Source: UBA2991 sp965221735 (lineage in GTDB: Bacteria; Chloroflexota; Dehalococcoidia; Tepidiformales; Tepidiformaceae). Taken from it: a stretch of 64,000 nt of DNA. The translations under genes and the position numbers were made by a program. The stretch lies in assembly GCA_965221735.1 (NCBI GenBank), contig OZ244910.1, positions 2,852,001-2,916,000 of the forward strand. The letters are read 5' to 3'. Position 1 is the stretch's first letter, and each line of letters begins with the position of its first letter. Below, piece by piece: positions 7,796-16,647 of this stretch. Below the pieces are notes generated by a model that saw only the letters and a list, made by a program, of their open reading frames with translations, had not been told where the DNA came from and did not search any database.

Positions 7796-9043
7796 GTGGC
7801 GAGCGAATCGGGCGGGGGAACTGACGGGGCACTGAGCGACCTCCGGGTCGTGGAGTACGCGCAGGGGGTCACGGGACCGTTCTGCGCGAAGGCGTTCGCC
7901 GACCTGGGAGCGGACGTGGTGAAGGTTGAGCCCCCCGGGGGCGACCTGAGCCGGAGGCACGGGCCCTTCCCCGGAGACGAGCCGCATCCCGAGAAGAGCG
8001 GGCGCTTCCTCTACCTGAACACGAACAAGCGCGGCGTCGCCCTCGATGTCGAGGACGAGGCGGGGCGGGAGGTGCTGCGCGAGCTGGCGGCGAGCGCCGA
8101 CATCTTCATCGCGGACCTGCCGCCGGCGGCCTACGGCGAGCTTGGGCTCGACTACGAGACGCTGAGCGCGCGGAACGCGGGCCTGATCATGGTCTGCGCG
8201 AGCCCGTTCGGGCTGACGGGGCCGTACCGGGACTACCAGGGCTCGGCCTTCACCGCGTTCCACATCGGGGGCATGGGGCGGGAGACGCCGTACAACGAGA
8301 TCACGGACTCGGAGGCGTTTCCGCCGCTCGTCGACGGCGGCGACCAGGGCGACTACCTGACGGGCTGGACGGCGGCGATCATGGCGCTGATCGCGGTGTT
8401 CCACCGGGGCACGTACGGGACGGGGCAGCTGCTCGACGTGTCGGCGATGGAGTCGGTGGCGGCGATGACGCGCATGCCGGTCGCGAGCATCGGGTACGGG
8501 CAGGAGCCGAAGATCTCGCGGGAGAAGGCGAACTTCCCCTGGGTGATGCCCTGCAAGGACGGGCACGTCTCGTTCGCGCCGTTCCTGATGGACCACTGGT
8601 GGCGGGCGGTGGTGGACATGATGGGCAGCCCGGACTGGGCCGTAAGCGAGGCGTTCGCGACGACGATGGGCCGCGTGCAGAACGCGGACGTGGTCGAGCC
8701 GCTCACGGTCGAGTGGCTGATGGAGCACACGAAGCAGGAGATCTACGAGATGGCGCTGGCCCGGAACGTGGCCTGCTTCCCGGTGAACACGATGGAGGAG
8801 GTGCTGAACTCGCGGCAGTACGCGGCGCGCGACTTCTTCGTCGACGTGGAGCACCCGGAGGCGGGGACGCAGCGGCAGCCGGGGGCGGCGGGGATCTACT
8901 CGAGCACGCCCTGGGCGGTGCGGCGGCCAGCGCCGCTGCTCGGGGAGCACACGCGCGAGGTGGTCTGCGGGGAGCTGGGGCGGTCGGAAGAGGAGCTGGT
9001 GGCGCTGGCCGCGTCGGGGGCCGTGGGGGAGGGGTCGGGATGA
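7796..9043 (+). CDS. CaiB/BaiF family type III CoA-transferase (first of tandem pair)
   Basis: 415 aa from a GTG. Features: RVVEYAQGVTGPFCAKAFADLGADVVKVE (N-terminal CoA-binding Rossmann part), VALDVEDEAGREVL, and GQLLDVSAMESVAAM. In formyl-CoA transferase the catalytic Asp lies in the equivalent VSMQDAV; here that position is Glu219, a common variant in the superfamily. It would move CoA between carboxylic acids or racemise a 2-methylacyl-CoA. Its stop overlaps the start of the next CaiB gene (ATGA), so the two are translationally coupled and may form a heteromer. Confidence 0.9.
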   Translation: MASESGGGTDGALSDLRVVEYAQGVTGPFCAKAFADLGADVVKVEPPGGDLSRRHGPFPGDEPHPEKSGRFLYLNTNKRGVALDVEDEAGREVLRELAASADIFIADLPPAAYGELGLDYETLSARNAGLIMVCASPFGLTGPYRDYQGSAFTAFHIGGMGRETPYNEITDSEAFPPLVDGGDQGDYLTGWTAAIMALIAVFHRGTYGTGQLLDVSAMESVAAMTRMPVASIGYGQEPKISREKANFPWVMPCKDGHVSFAPFLMDHWWRAVVDMMGSPDWAVSEAFATTMGRVQNADVVEPLTVEWLMEHTKQEIYEMALARNVACFPVNTMEEVLNSRQYAARDFFVDVEHPEAGTQRQPGAAGIYSSTPWAVRRPAPLLGEHTREVVCGELGRSEEELVALAASGAVGEGSG

Positions 9044-10257
9044 ACAACCGTCCGCTGGAAGGCGTTCGCGTGGCCGACTTCGGCTGGATCCTGGCGGGTC
9101 CGTACGCGACGGCGTGGCTGGGGAGCCTGGGGGCGGAGGTGATCCGGATCGAGTCGCAGAGCCGGCTCGACTTCCACCGCCAGAACCTGGGGGCGGGGGC
9201 GGACGGGGTACCGGGCATCAACCGCGGGGCGGTGTTCAACTCGCTCAACTTCAGCCGCAAGAGCCTGCGGCTCAACCTGTCGACGCCGAAGGGCCTGGAG
9301 CTGGCGAAGGAGCTGATCCGGCAGAGTGACATCGTGACGGAGAACTACGCGGCGGGCGTGATGGAGAAGATGGGGCTCGGGTACGAGGTGCTGAAGGCGA
9401 TCAACCCCGGCATCGTCATGATCGCGACCTCGCCGCTGGGGCAGGTGGGGCCCGACCACGCGGCCACGGGGTGGGGTCCGAACGTGCAGGCGTACGCGGG
9501 TCTGCCGCACCTGACGGGGTACGAGGGGGGACCACCCTCGGGGCTGGGCGGGCTCTACCCGGATTTCATGATCGGGACGGTGATGGCGTTCACGGCGCTC
9601 TCGGCGCTGCACGCGCGCAACCGCACGGGCGAGGGGCAGTACGTGGACCTGTCGATGGCGGCCATCGTCTCGACGATGATCCCGGAGGGGATCATGGAGT
9701 TCGCCATGAACGGGCGGGAGCCGCCACGCCCGGGGAACCGCTCGCCGCAGAACGCGCCCCGAGGCGTCTATCGCTGCTCCGGCGACGACAAGTGGGCATC
9801 GATCGAGGTGGAGAGCGACGAGGCGTGGCAGGGGCTGGCGGGGGCGATCGGCAGGCCGGAGTGGGCCGGCGAGGAGCGCTTCGCGAGCGTGGAGGGGCGG
9901 CGGGCCGCGCACGACGAGATCGACGCGGCGATCACCTCCTGGACGCGGGAGCGGTCGCACTATGAGGTGATGCACACGCTGCAGGCGGCGGGCGTCGCGG
10001 CGGCGCCATGCCTCGACCCGCACGAGCTGCTCGAGGACGAAGGCATGGCGGACCGAGACCTGTACGTGGAGATGGACCACCCGGAGGTAGGTCCGCGCAC
10101 GATCGCGGGGCTACCGGGTCGCTACGGCGACATCGAGTCCTACGACTACGGTCCGGCGCCGCTCTTCGGGCAGCACAGCGAGGAGGTCTGCACGGGCCTC
10201 CTGGGGCTGAGCACGGAAGAGTACGAGCGGTTGGTGGCGGACGAGGTCATCTGGTAG
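9040..10257 (+). CDS. CaiB/BaiF family type III CoA-transferase (second of pair, catalytic Asp replaced)
   Basis: 405 aa. The family N-terminus is clear (GVRVADFGWILAGPYATAWLGSLGAEVIRIES), as are the later CaiB elements (GQYVDLSMAAIVSTM, GVYRCSGDDKWASIEVESD). Aligned on the VDLSM turn, the residue equivalent to the catalytic Asp of formyl-CoA transferase is Ala208. If so, the subunit cannot form the aspartyl-CoA thioester itself. A coupled pair with one non-catalytic subunit resembles BbsE/BbsF (succinyl-CoA:benzylsuccinate CoA-transferase). The start is ATG 9040, overlapping the previous stop by four bases. Confidence 0.9.
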   Translation: MNNRPLEGVRVADFGWILAGPYATAWLGSLGAEVIRIESQSRLDFHRQNLGAGADGVPGINRGAVFNSLNFSRKSLRLNLSTPKGLELAKELIRQSDIVTENYAAGVMEKMGLGYEVLKAINPGIVMIATSPLGQVGPDHAATGWGPNVQAYAGLPHLTGYEGGPPSGLGGLYPDFMIGTVMAFTALSALHARNRTGEGQYVDLSMAAIVSTMIPEGIMEFAMNGREPPRPGNRSPQNAPRGVYRCSGDDKWASIEVESDEAWQGLAGAIGRPEWAGEERFASVEGRRAAHDEIDAAITSWTRERSHYEVMHTLQAAGVAAAPCLDPHELLEDEGMADRDLYVEMDHPEVGPRTIAGLPGRYGDIESYDYGPAPLFGQHSEEVCTGLLGLSTEEYERLVADEVIW

Positions 10258-10285
10258 GTCGGGCGCCGCGCCGTCCCACTTGGTG

Positions 10286-10291
10286 TATCCT
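10286..10291 (+). promoter_or_regulatory. -10 element of a probable leaderless vapBC promoter
   Basis: TATCCT ends 6 nt before the vapB ATG (10298) and no Shine-Dalgarno precedes that ATG. The spacing predicts transcription starting at or next to the start codon. No clear -35 is seen. Confidence 0.45.
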
Positions 10292-10297
10292 AGGTGT

Positions 10298-10501
10298 ATG
10301 GGACGCACAAACGTGGATATCGACGAACAGGCCTGCGCCGAGGTTATGAGGCGGTATCAACTGGCGACAAAGCGCGAGGCAATCAACTTCGCCCTGCGAA
10401 CAGTGGCGGCTGAGCGCGCCTCACTGGAGGAGGCACGCGCGATGCGGGGCAGCGGCTGGGAGGGTGACCTTGATGAATTGCGAGGCACCCACGCTCAGTG
10501 A
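10298..10501 (+). CDS. vapB: VapB-type antitoxin
   Basis: 67 aa. RTNVDIDEQACAEVMRRYQLATKREAINFALR is the VapB/MazE-like N-terminal DNA-binding signature of the family that pairs with PIN toxins. The acidic, flexible C-terminus (ARAMRGSGWEGDLDELR) would insert into the VapC active site. The ATG at 10298 was preferred over an in-frame upstream GTG because MGRTNVDID is the usual family start and follows the TATCCT box by 6 nt. The stop overlaps the vapC start (GTGA). Base composition is visibly less GC-rich than flanking genes. Confidence 0.85.
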   Translation: MGRTNVDIDEQACAEVMRRYQLATKREAINFALRTVAAERASLEEARAMRGSGWEGDLDELRGTHAQ

Positions 10502-10887
10502 TCCTTGCTGACACTTCAGCCTGGATAGAGTTTCTGCGCGACACGGACTCGCCCACGTGCAATCTCGTTGACCAGTTGTTGGATGGCGATCTCGCTACAT
10601 GCGAGGTCGTTCAGATGGAAGTGCTCTCAGGCGCGAAAGACGAGGCGCACCTGCGGGGGCTGCGACAGTCGCTGGCACGAGCCACCCTGCTTCCAATCTA
10701 CAGAACCGACTATGACGCGGCGGCCGCGCTATACCGGCGCTGCCGACGTCAGGGATCAACCATCCGCAGTCTGCTCGATTGTCTCGTTGCCGCCGTCGCG
10801 ATCCGAGCAGGCGCTTCGGTCCTGCACGGCGACAGGGACTTCGAGGCGTTGGCCCAACACACGGAACTCGAAATCTATCGGGGTTGA
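10498..10887 (+). CDS. vapC: VapC-type PIN-domain ribonuclease toxin
   Basis: 129 aa PIN domain starting at GTG 10498. The acidic metal-binding residues are all present: D5 (ILADTSAW), E41 (VVQMEVLSGA), D94 (RSLLDCLVAAVA) and D112/D114 (HGDRDFEAL). It is a Mg-dependent endoribonuclease, typically cutting tRNA or rRNA, held inactive by VapB. It is translationally coupled to vapB and ends 14 nt before the stop of the convergent enoyl-CoA hydratase. Like vapB it is AT-richer than its surroundings, which fits horizontal acquisition. Confidence 0.9.
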   Translation: MILADTSAWIEFLRDTDSPTCNLVDQLLDGDLATCEVVQMEVLSGAKDEAHLRGLRQSLARATLLPIYRTDYDAAAALYRRCRRQGSTIRSLLDCLVAAVAIRAGASVLHGDRDFEALAQHTELEIYRG

Positions 10888-10901
10888 CGCCCTCCGGCCA
10901 A

Positions 10902-11672
10902 CTAGCGCCCCGTGAACTCCGGGGGGCGGCGCTCGACGAAGGCCTTGCGGGCTTCGGCGGCGTCCTCGGTCTTCGTAAGGATGGCGGTGCGGGTCTGCTC
11001 GAAGCGGTAGCCGTTCTTCACGTCCATGTTCTCGATCATGTGCAGGCTCTCTTTGGCGAGCCTGATGCCGAGCGGCATCTTGGACGCGATCAGGCGGGCA
11101 TCTTCCATGGCCGCTTCCATGAGCTGCTCGTGGGGGACGACCTTCACGACCATGCCCAGGCTGAGCGCCTCCTGCGCGTTGAGGCGCTCGGCGGTGTAGT
11201 GGAGGCGGCGCACGAGCTGCCAGTTCGTGAGCAGCCGCATGAAGTGGCGGGCGCCGCCGAGCAGTCCGACGTCGATCTCGGGGAGGCCGAAGGTCGCCTT
11301 CTCCGAGGCGATGAGATAGTCGCAGGAAGCGGCGAGGGCGAGGCCGCCGCCGAGGGCGGGGCCGTTGATGGCGCCGATCACGGGCACGGCGCACTCCTGG
11401 ATGGCGTAGAGCATCTCGCGCATGCGACGGTTGCCGGTGCCGCTGGGCGGTGGCGGCGCGTCAGGGTCGCGGTTCGCGCGGGCCTTGATGTCGGCGCCGG
11501 CGCAGAAGGCGCGGTCGCCGGTGGCCGTGAGCACGGCCACGCGCACGTCGAGGTTGTCGGAGAGGGCGTCGAAGACGCCCGCGACGTCCCAGTCGGCCGC
11601 GAGGGCGTTCACCGGCGGGTTGTCGAGCGTGACGACGGCGATGTGGTCGTTGATGTCGACGTGGATGGGCAT
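10902..11672 (-). CDS. Enoyl-CoA hydratase/isomerase (crotonase) family protein
   Basis: 256 aa. Crotonase landmarks: VTLDNPPVNALA at the N-terminus, the oxyanion-hole segment FCAGADIKARA, and INGPALGGGLALAASCDYLIA. FGLPEIDVGLLGGA carries the family Glu region. The C-terminus ends in the common ERRPPEFTGR. It would hydrate 2-enoyl-CoA in beta-oxidation or catalyse a related crotonase reaction. A GGGAG Shine-Dalgarno precedes the ATG at 11672. It lies 26 nt downstream of an LLM oxidoreductase on the same strand. Confidence 0.93.
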   Translation of the reverse strand: MPIHVDINDHIAVVTLDNPPVNALAADWDVAGVFDALSDNLDVRVAVLTATGDRAFCAGADIKARANRDPDAPPPPSGTGNRRMREMLYAIQECAVPVIGAINGPALGGGLALAASCDYLIASEKATFGLPEIDVGLLGGARHFMRLLTNWQLVRRLHYTAERLNAQEALSLGMVVKVVPHEQLMEAAMEDARLIASKMPLGIRLAKESLHMIENMDVKNGYRFEQTRTAILTKTEDAAEARKAFVERRPPEFTGR

Positions 11673-11698
11673 GGTCTGCTCCCTGGGGTGGCGGGCCG

Positions 11699-12622
11699 CT
11701 AGGCGCCTTCGAACGCCGCCTTGATCTTCTCGTAGCGCTTGAGCTGGGGGATGACGTCGGTGGGGGTGCCGATGTGCAACCACATGATGAGCCGGTCGAA
11801 GCCCATGTCGATGAGGCTCGCGGCGTGCTTCTCGTCGGTGACGGGGCCGAGCACGTTGAGATCGATGGAGTCCATCGAGCGGCCCCTCTCGTCGGCGATG
11901 CGGCGGATGCGCTCGATGCCCTCGCGGAGCATGTCGGGCGTGCCGGGCGGGGCCAGCCAACCGTCGCAGTACTCGACGACGCGGCGGTGGGCGGGTTTCG
12001 AGTTCGTGCCGAGGAGGAAGGGCGGGCCGCCGCGGCGCATCGGCTTCATGTCCATCCAGCACTTGTCGAAGTCGACGAACTCGCCGTGGTACTCGCACTC
12101 CTTCTTCGTCCAGAGCACGCGCATGGCCTCGATGCGTTCGCGCGCGATCTGCCAGCGGTGCTCGAAGGGGATGCCGTGGTCGGCCATCTCGTCGGGGAAC
12201 CAGCCGCCGCCGAAGCCGATGCTGAGGCGTCCCTGCGAGATGCGGTCGAGGGAGGCGAGCTCGCGGGCGAAGGTGATGACGTCGTGCTGGTTGATGAGGG
12301 AGATGGCGGTGCCGAAGTTGAGCTCGCTCGTGACGGCGGCCGCGTTGGCGATGGCGATGAAGGGGTCGTAGAGGCTGATGTACTCCTCGGCGAAGGTGAA
12401 GGTGTCGGAGTCGGAGGGGCGGCCGTAGGGGCGGATGCCCTCGCGGTTGAGGGTGACGGTGCCGTAGCGGTCGGGGGGCTCGCCGTTCCAGCGGCGCATG
12501 GGGATGTGGGTGTGCTCGGGGAAGTAGAGGGACTCGAAGCCGAGGTCCTCGGCGGCCGTCGCGAGCTCCGCGGGCTGCATGGTGTTCGCCGTGCAGAACA
12601 TGAACACACCGAAATTGACCAC
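11699..12622 (-). CDS. LLM-class (luciferase-like) F420/flavin-dependent oxidoreductase
   Basis: 307 aa. The bacterial-luciferase-like TIM barrel shows the pattern ATAAEDLGFESLYFPEHTHIP, then DRISQGRLSIGFGGGWFPDEM, then AHRRVVEYCDGWLAPPGTPDML. Glu-His in PEHTH and GFGGGW are typical of coenzyme-binding segments. Relatives use F420 or reduced FMN. Whether it acts as a dehydrogenase or monooxygenase is unclear. It is probably co-transcribed with the enoyl-CoA hydratase and is divergent from the restriction-modification gene; the 117-bp gap between them must hold both promoters. Confidence 0.9.
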   Translation of the reverse strand: MVNFGVFMFCTANTMQPAELATAAEDLGFESLYFPEHTHIPMRRWNGEPPDRYGTVTLNREGIRPYGRPSDSDTFTFAEEYISLYDPFIAIANAAAVTSELNFGTAISLINQHDVITFARELASLDRISQGRLSIGFGGGWFPDEMADHGIPFEHRWQIARERIEAMRVLWTKKECEYHGEFVDFDKCWMDMKPMRRGGPPFLLGTNSKPAHRRVVEYCDGWLAPPGTPDMLREGIERIRRIADERGRSMDSIDLNVLGPVTDEKHAASLIDMGFDRLIMWLHIGTPTDVIPQLKRYEKIKAAFEGA

Positions 12623-12739
12623 CGGGCACCTCCTGGACCGCCGGGAAGCGGCTGCGGCGAACCTTACAGGACGGTGGCGCGGGGTGGCTCGCGACGCTCC
12701 CGGCCACCTTCTTTGGTATAAGTCCCCGGGGAGACGTAC

Positions 12740-15700
12740 ATGGCATCCGCGAAGCGCACCGAGGCCGCCGGAGGATACTTCGACCGGCTCAGGCTCGACC
12801 GATCCTGGGGGGCTGCGACTGCGGAAACGTCACACTACACCGGGCTCGACAACCTGCTCAGCGCTGTGGGGGACACACTGGACCCGAAGGTCCACTGCCT
12901 CTTGCTGCCGCAGGACCAGGGCTCGGGCTATCCAGATATGGGCCTTTACTCCGCTCGCCAGAAGGCTGCGGGAAAAGGAGGAGCGTCCCTGCTGCCGGAT
13001 CGCGGGGTGGTCGAAGTAAAGCCCCCCAAAGAAGATGTCCGCGAGATCGCGGAAACGGAGCAAGTTAAGCGGTACGGCGAGTTCTACGGCCTCGTCCTCG
13101 TCACCAACCTGCGCGAGTTTCTGCTTCAGGAGGAAACCGCGGACGGAGGGCGACGAACACTTGAGACGTTCACACTCGCGAGAGACGCCGATGAGTTCCG
13201 CAGGCTCCTCCTCCGCCCGCTGACAGAGACACGCAAGCTGCGCGCTGAGCTGGGCGAATTCCTCTATCGCGCGCTCAACCACAGAGCCGCCATCGCCCAG
13301 CCACGGTACCTCGCCGCCCAGCTTGCGTCGTACGCGAGGGACGCGCTTGAGCGGGTCGAGGCCGCCGGGGACGCTCCGCAACTCGCCAGCGTCCGCGCCG
13401 CGCTCGAGGCGACGCTCGGCGTCCGCTTCGAGGGTGACGACGGCGACCACTTCTTCCGCTCGACGCTCGTGCAGACGCTCTTCTACGGCGTGTTCTCCGC
13501 GTGGGTGCTGTGGGCGAGGGAGCGCCCGCCGTCGTCGGGCGAGTTCCGCTGGCACGACACCGTCTGGAACCTGAACGTTCCCGTCCTGCAGGAACTCTTC
13601 CAGCAGATGGCGTCCCCGGGCCAGCTTCAGCCGCTGGGGTTGGTGGAGGTGCTCGACTGGACGGCGGCGGCGCTCGATCGGGTGGATCGCACGGCGTTCT
13701 TCCACCAATTCGGGGAGGGAGAGGCCGTCCCCTACTTCTATGAACCCTTCCTGGAGGCATTCGACCCGGAACTGCGCAAGCAACTGGGGGTCTGGTACAC
13801 GCCGCCCGAGGTGGTGCGCTACATGGTCGCACGCGTGGACCGGGCGCTGAAAGACGACCTCGGCGTCGCGGAGGGCTTGGCCGCGGAGAACGTGTACGTG
13901 CTCGATCCCTGCTGCGGCACGGGCGCGTACCTCGCCGAGACGCTGCGGCGGATCAACGCGAACCTCGGGGATGCGGGGGCGCTTCGCGGCGACCACCTGC
14001 GTAAGGCAGCGACGGAGCGGGTCTTCGGCTTCGAGATCATGTCGGCGCCGTATGTCATCGCCCACATGCAGGTCGGCCTTACTCTCCGCGAGCTCGACGC
14101 GGTGTTGCCGGAAAAGGGCGACGCTCGTCCCGCGATCTATCTGACGAACGCACTCACGGGCTGGGAGCCACGCACGACGAAGCCGCTCCCCTTCTCGGAG
14201 TTGGAGAAGGAACGGGACCACGCGGACGAGGTCAAGCAGAAGACGCCGATCCTCGTGGTCCTCGGAAACCCTCCCTACAACGGCTTCGCGGGTATGGCCG
14301 TGGACGAGGAGCGCGAACTCTCGGAGGCGTACCGCACGGTCGCGCGTGTAGCGAAGCCCACCGGCCAGGGTCTGAACGATCTCTACGTCCGTTTCTTCCG
14401 CATGGCGGAGCGTCGCATCGCGGAGAAGACAGGGAGGGGCATCGTCTGCTTTATCAGCAACTACTCGTGGTTGGACGGGCTGTCGCACACAGGTATGCGA
14501 GAGCGCCTTCTCGATGCCTTCGACGGCATCTACATCGATAACCTGCACGGTGACCGCATCATTTCCGAGTACGCGCCGGACGGTCGCACAAGCGAGACGA
14601 TCTTCGCGCTCCGTGGTCAGTCACCGGGTATCAAGGTCGGGACCAGTATCGCGCTGCTATCCCGATCGGCACCCGTTGCCACCCCAGAGGCCAACCGAGT
14701 CCGGTACCGAGACTTCCACCAGGCGAAAGCCGCTGACAGGCGCCAGGCGCTTCTGGACAGTCTCAAGGTCGGCGGAGTCGACACGGGTTACGAAGGACTA
14801 CGACCCCACCTGGGGCTGGGTCTACCGTTCAAGCCGACCCCAGTCAGCGGCGGCTGGTTCGACTGGCCAACGCTGCCCGAACTCTTCCCAGAGTCGTTTC
14901 CTGGTGTGCAAACCAGCCGAGACCCATTCGTTGTAGACATTGACCTTAACGAGCTTGAGACGCGTATCTCGGACTATTTCAACGAGGACATTCCCGACGA
15001 GGAGATCGCCCGGCTGTACCCAAGTGCCATGAAGGCCACTGCGCGATTCAAGGCACGCGATAGTCGCAAAGTACTGCTCACGCGGGGCGGGCCAGATGCT
15101 GCCGGATTCATTCGGCACACGTACCGCCCGTTCGACAATCGCTGGCTGTATTGGGAGCGCGACACGAAACTTCTTGACGAGAAGCGTGCCGACTACAAGC
15201 CGCATGCTATTGAGGGAAACCTGTGGCTGTCCGCTGGCCAACACATTCGGAAGGGCGCGTCGGAACCGCAAGCCTGCTTCACAAGGCACCTCGGTGCACG
15301 CCACACAATCGAGCGTGGCGCAAACTGGTTCCCCGCAAGGCTCCGGGTGATGTCGGAGGTCGGAGCACCAACGAACATCCTTCGCGCGAACCTGTCAACG
15401 GAGGCCCAGCATTATCTGACCGGCCTTGGGCTGGAAGTGGAGGACCTGTTCCACCATGTACTGGCGACCCTCCACGACCCGGCCTACCGCGAACAGAACG
15501 CGGGCGCCTTGCGCATGGGCTGGCCGCGCATTCCCTGCCCCGGCTGGCCGGAGGGCGGAGACCGCGAGGAGTCGCGGGCCTCGCTGCTGGCATCGGCGGA
15601 GCGTGGCCGCGATCTGGCCGCGCTGCTGGACGTGGACGCGACCGCGCCGGGCGTAACGTCGGGTGAACTGCGCCCCGAACTGGCCCCCGTCGCCGAGCCC

Positions 15701-16087
15701 GCGACTGTCGCCGGGGACAACATGGCCGGCGACGACTTCGCGCTGACGGCGGGCTGGGGTCACTTCGGCGCGGGTGAAGCGGTCATGCCCGGCCAGGGCC
15801 GCATCGAGGAGCGCCCCTTCACCGATGAGGAGCAAGACTCGCTGGGGACGGCGGCGGCCACGCTCGGGCCGAGCACGTTCGACGTGTTCCTGAACGATCG
15901 GGCGTACTGGAGCAACGTGCCCAGGGCGGTGTGGGAGTACAAGCTCGGGGGCTACCAGGTCCTCAAGAAGTGGCTCTCCTACCGGGAGCGGAAGGTGCTC
16001 AAGCGTGCCATGAGGCGGGAAGAGGTCGAGCACTTCCGCGACACGGCCCGGCGCATCGCGGCGATCCTGCTGCTGACGGAGGGGTAG
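12740..16087 (+). CDS. Single-polypeptide restriction-modification enzyme (type IIG / type ISP-like, no helicase)
   Basis: 1115 aa. The N-terminal nuclease-like motif GYPD (P65-D66) followed by VVEVK (E92-V93-K94) fits PD-(D/E)xK. The N6-adenine methyltransferase core has motif I DPCCGTGAY (from D389) and motif IV NPPY (510-513). The C-terminal region (YRPFDNRWLYWERDTKLLDEKRADY, later VWEYKLGGYQVLKKWLSYRE) is the type ISP-style target-recognition domain. No helicase motifs lie between nuclease and methylase. The gene starts at ATG 12740 after GGGGAG. The segment around 14.6-15.4 kb looks less GC-rich than the rest, as expected for an exchanged specificity domain. It is a solitary defence gene inside catabolic genes. 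Confidence 0.88.
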   Translation: MASAKRTEAAGGYFDRLRLDRSWGAATAETSHYTGLDNLLSAVGDTLDPKVHCLLLPQDQGSGYPDMGLYSARQKAAGKGGASLLPDRGVVEVKPPKEDVREIAETEQVKRYGEFYGLVLVTNLREFLLQEETADGGRRTLETFTLARDADEFRRLLLRPLTETRKLRAELGEFLYRALNHRAAIAQPRYLAAQLASYARDALERVEAAGDAPQLASVRAALEATLGVRFEGDDGDHFFRSTLVQTLFYGVFSAWVLWARERPPSSGEFRWHDTVWNLNVPVLQELFQQMASPGQLQPLGLVEVLDWTAAALDRVDRTAFFHQFGEGEAVPYFYEPFLEAFDPELRKQLGVWYTPPEVVRYMVARVDRALKDDLGVAEGLAAENVYVLDPCCGTGAYLAETLRRINANLGDAGALRGDHLRKAATERVFGFEIMSAPYVIAHMQVGLTLRELDAVLPEKGDARPAIYLTNALTGWEPRTTKPLPFSELEKERDHADEVKQKTPILVVLGNPPYNGFAGMAVDEERELSEAYRTVARVAKPTGQGLNDLYVRFFRMAERRIAEKTGRGIVCFISNYSWLDGLSHTGMRERLLDAFDGIYIDNLHGDRIISEYAPDGRTSETIFALRGQSPGIKVGTSIALLSRSAPVATPEANRVRYRDFHQAKAADRRQALLDSLKVGGVDTGYEGLRPHLGLGLPFKPTPVSGGWFDWPTLPELFPESFPGVQTSRDPFVVDIDLNELETRISDYFNEDIPDEEIARLYPSAMKATARFKARDSRKVLLTRGGPDAAGFIRHTYRPFDNRWLYWERDTKLLDEKRADYKPHAIEGNLWLSAGQHIRKGASEPQACFTRHLGARHTIERGANWFPARLRVMSEVGAPTNILRANLSTEAQHYLTGLGLEVEDLFHHVLATLHDPAYREQNAGALRMGWPRIPCPGWPEGGDREESRASLLASAERGRDLAALLDVDATAPGVTSGELRPELAPVAEPATVAGDNMAGDDFALTAGWGHFGAGEAVMPGQGRIEERPFTDEEQDSLGTAAATLGPSTFDVFLNDRAYWSNVPRAVWEYKLGGYQVLKKWLSYRERKVLKRAMRREEVEHFRDTARRIAAILLLTEG

Positions 16088-16198
16088 CCCGCGGGGTGAG
16101 CCGTTCCATTGACGGGCGGGGGGGTGACCTGCGAGCATCGCGCTCCCTGGCGGGGCGGGTCTGCCGCCGCCGGAGAAGCACGACGAAAGAGGCAAGCA

Positions 16199-16573
16199 AT
16201 GCTCTCGGCGGAAGACCAACTGGCGATCATGGATCTGAGCGCGAGGTACTGCCACGCGACGGATTCGCACAATGCGGAGGCGTGGGCGGACACGTTCACG
16301 GCGGACGGCGCGATCGAGGCGCCGCAGGGCACCTCGCAGGGCCGCGACGCGCTCATCCAGTTCTCGCAGGGCGTGAACACGGGCATGCCCACGGTGCGGC
16401 ACCACGTGAGCAACCTGGTCATCTGCGGCGAGGGCGACAGCGCCACGATGAGCTCGTACCTGAACCTGATCAACACCGACGGCAACGCGACGGTCTTCAC
16501 CGCGATCTACGAGGACGAGATCGTGCGCGTCGACGGCGAGTGGAAGTTCGCGCGCCGCAAGATCGTCGTCTAG
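16199..16573 (+). CDS. SnoaL-like nuclear transport factor 2 family protein
   Basis: 124 aa. MLSAEDQLAIMDLSARYCHATDSHNAEAWADTFTADGAIE is the standard SnoaL_4-type opening. HHVSNLVICGEGDSATMSSYLNLI and the closing EWKFARRKIVV complete the cone fold. The start was placed at ATG 16199, where an AAAGAGG Shine-Dalgarno precedes and where family similarity begins. It is followed 74 nt later by an LLM oxidoreductase. An isomerase, dehydratase or hydroxylating role is possible; the substrate is unknown. Confidence 0.85.
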   Translation: MLSAEDQLAIMDLSARYCHATDSHNAEAWADTFTADGAIEAPQGTSQGRDALIQFSQGVNTGMPTVRHHVSNLVICGEGDSATMSSYLNLINTDGNATVFTAIYEDEIVRVDGEWKFARRKIVV

Positions 16574-16647
16574 GGCCGGGTCCGGCCGAGCCGGGACCGG
16601 CGGGTCAGCAGCAGCAAGAGACCGCACACGCGCGCGGGAGGCGGCGC

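Noticed and set aside
12623..12739. Possible mobile-element boundary (att site or IS end) next to the restriction-modification gene
   Set aside because: No integrase, transposase, tRNA or direct repeats were found at either end of the gene; the gap looks like an ordinary divergent promoter region.
15223..15666. 147-codon frame and others inside the restriction-modification gene
   Set aside because: Out-of-frame readings of a gene whose own frame continues with family-specific motifs through this region.
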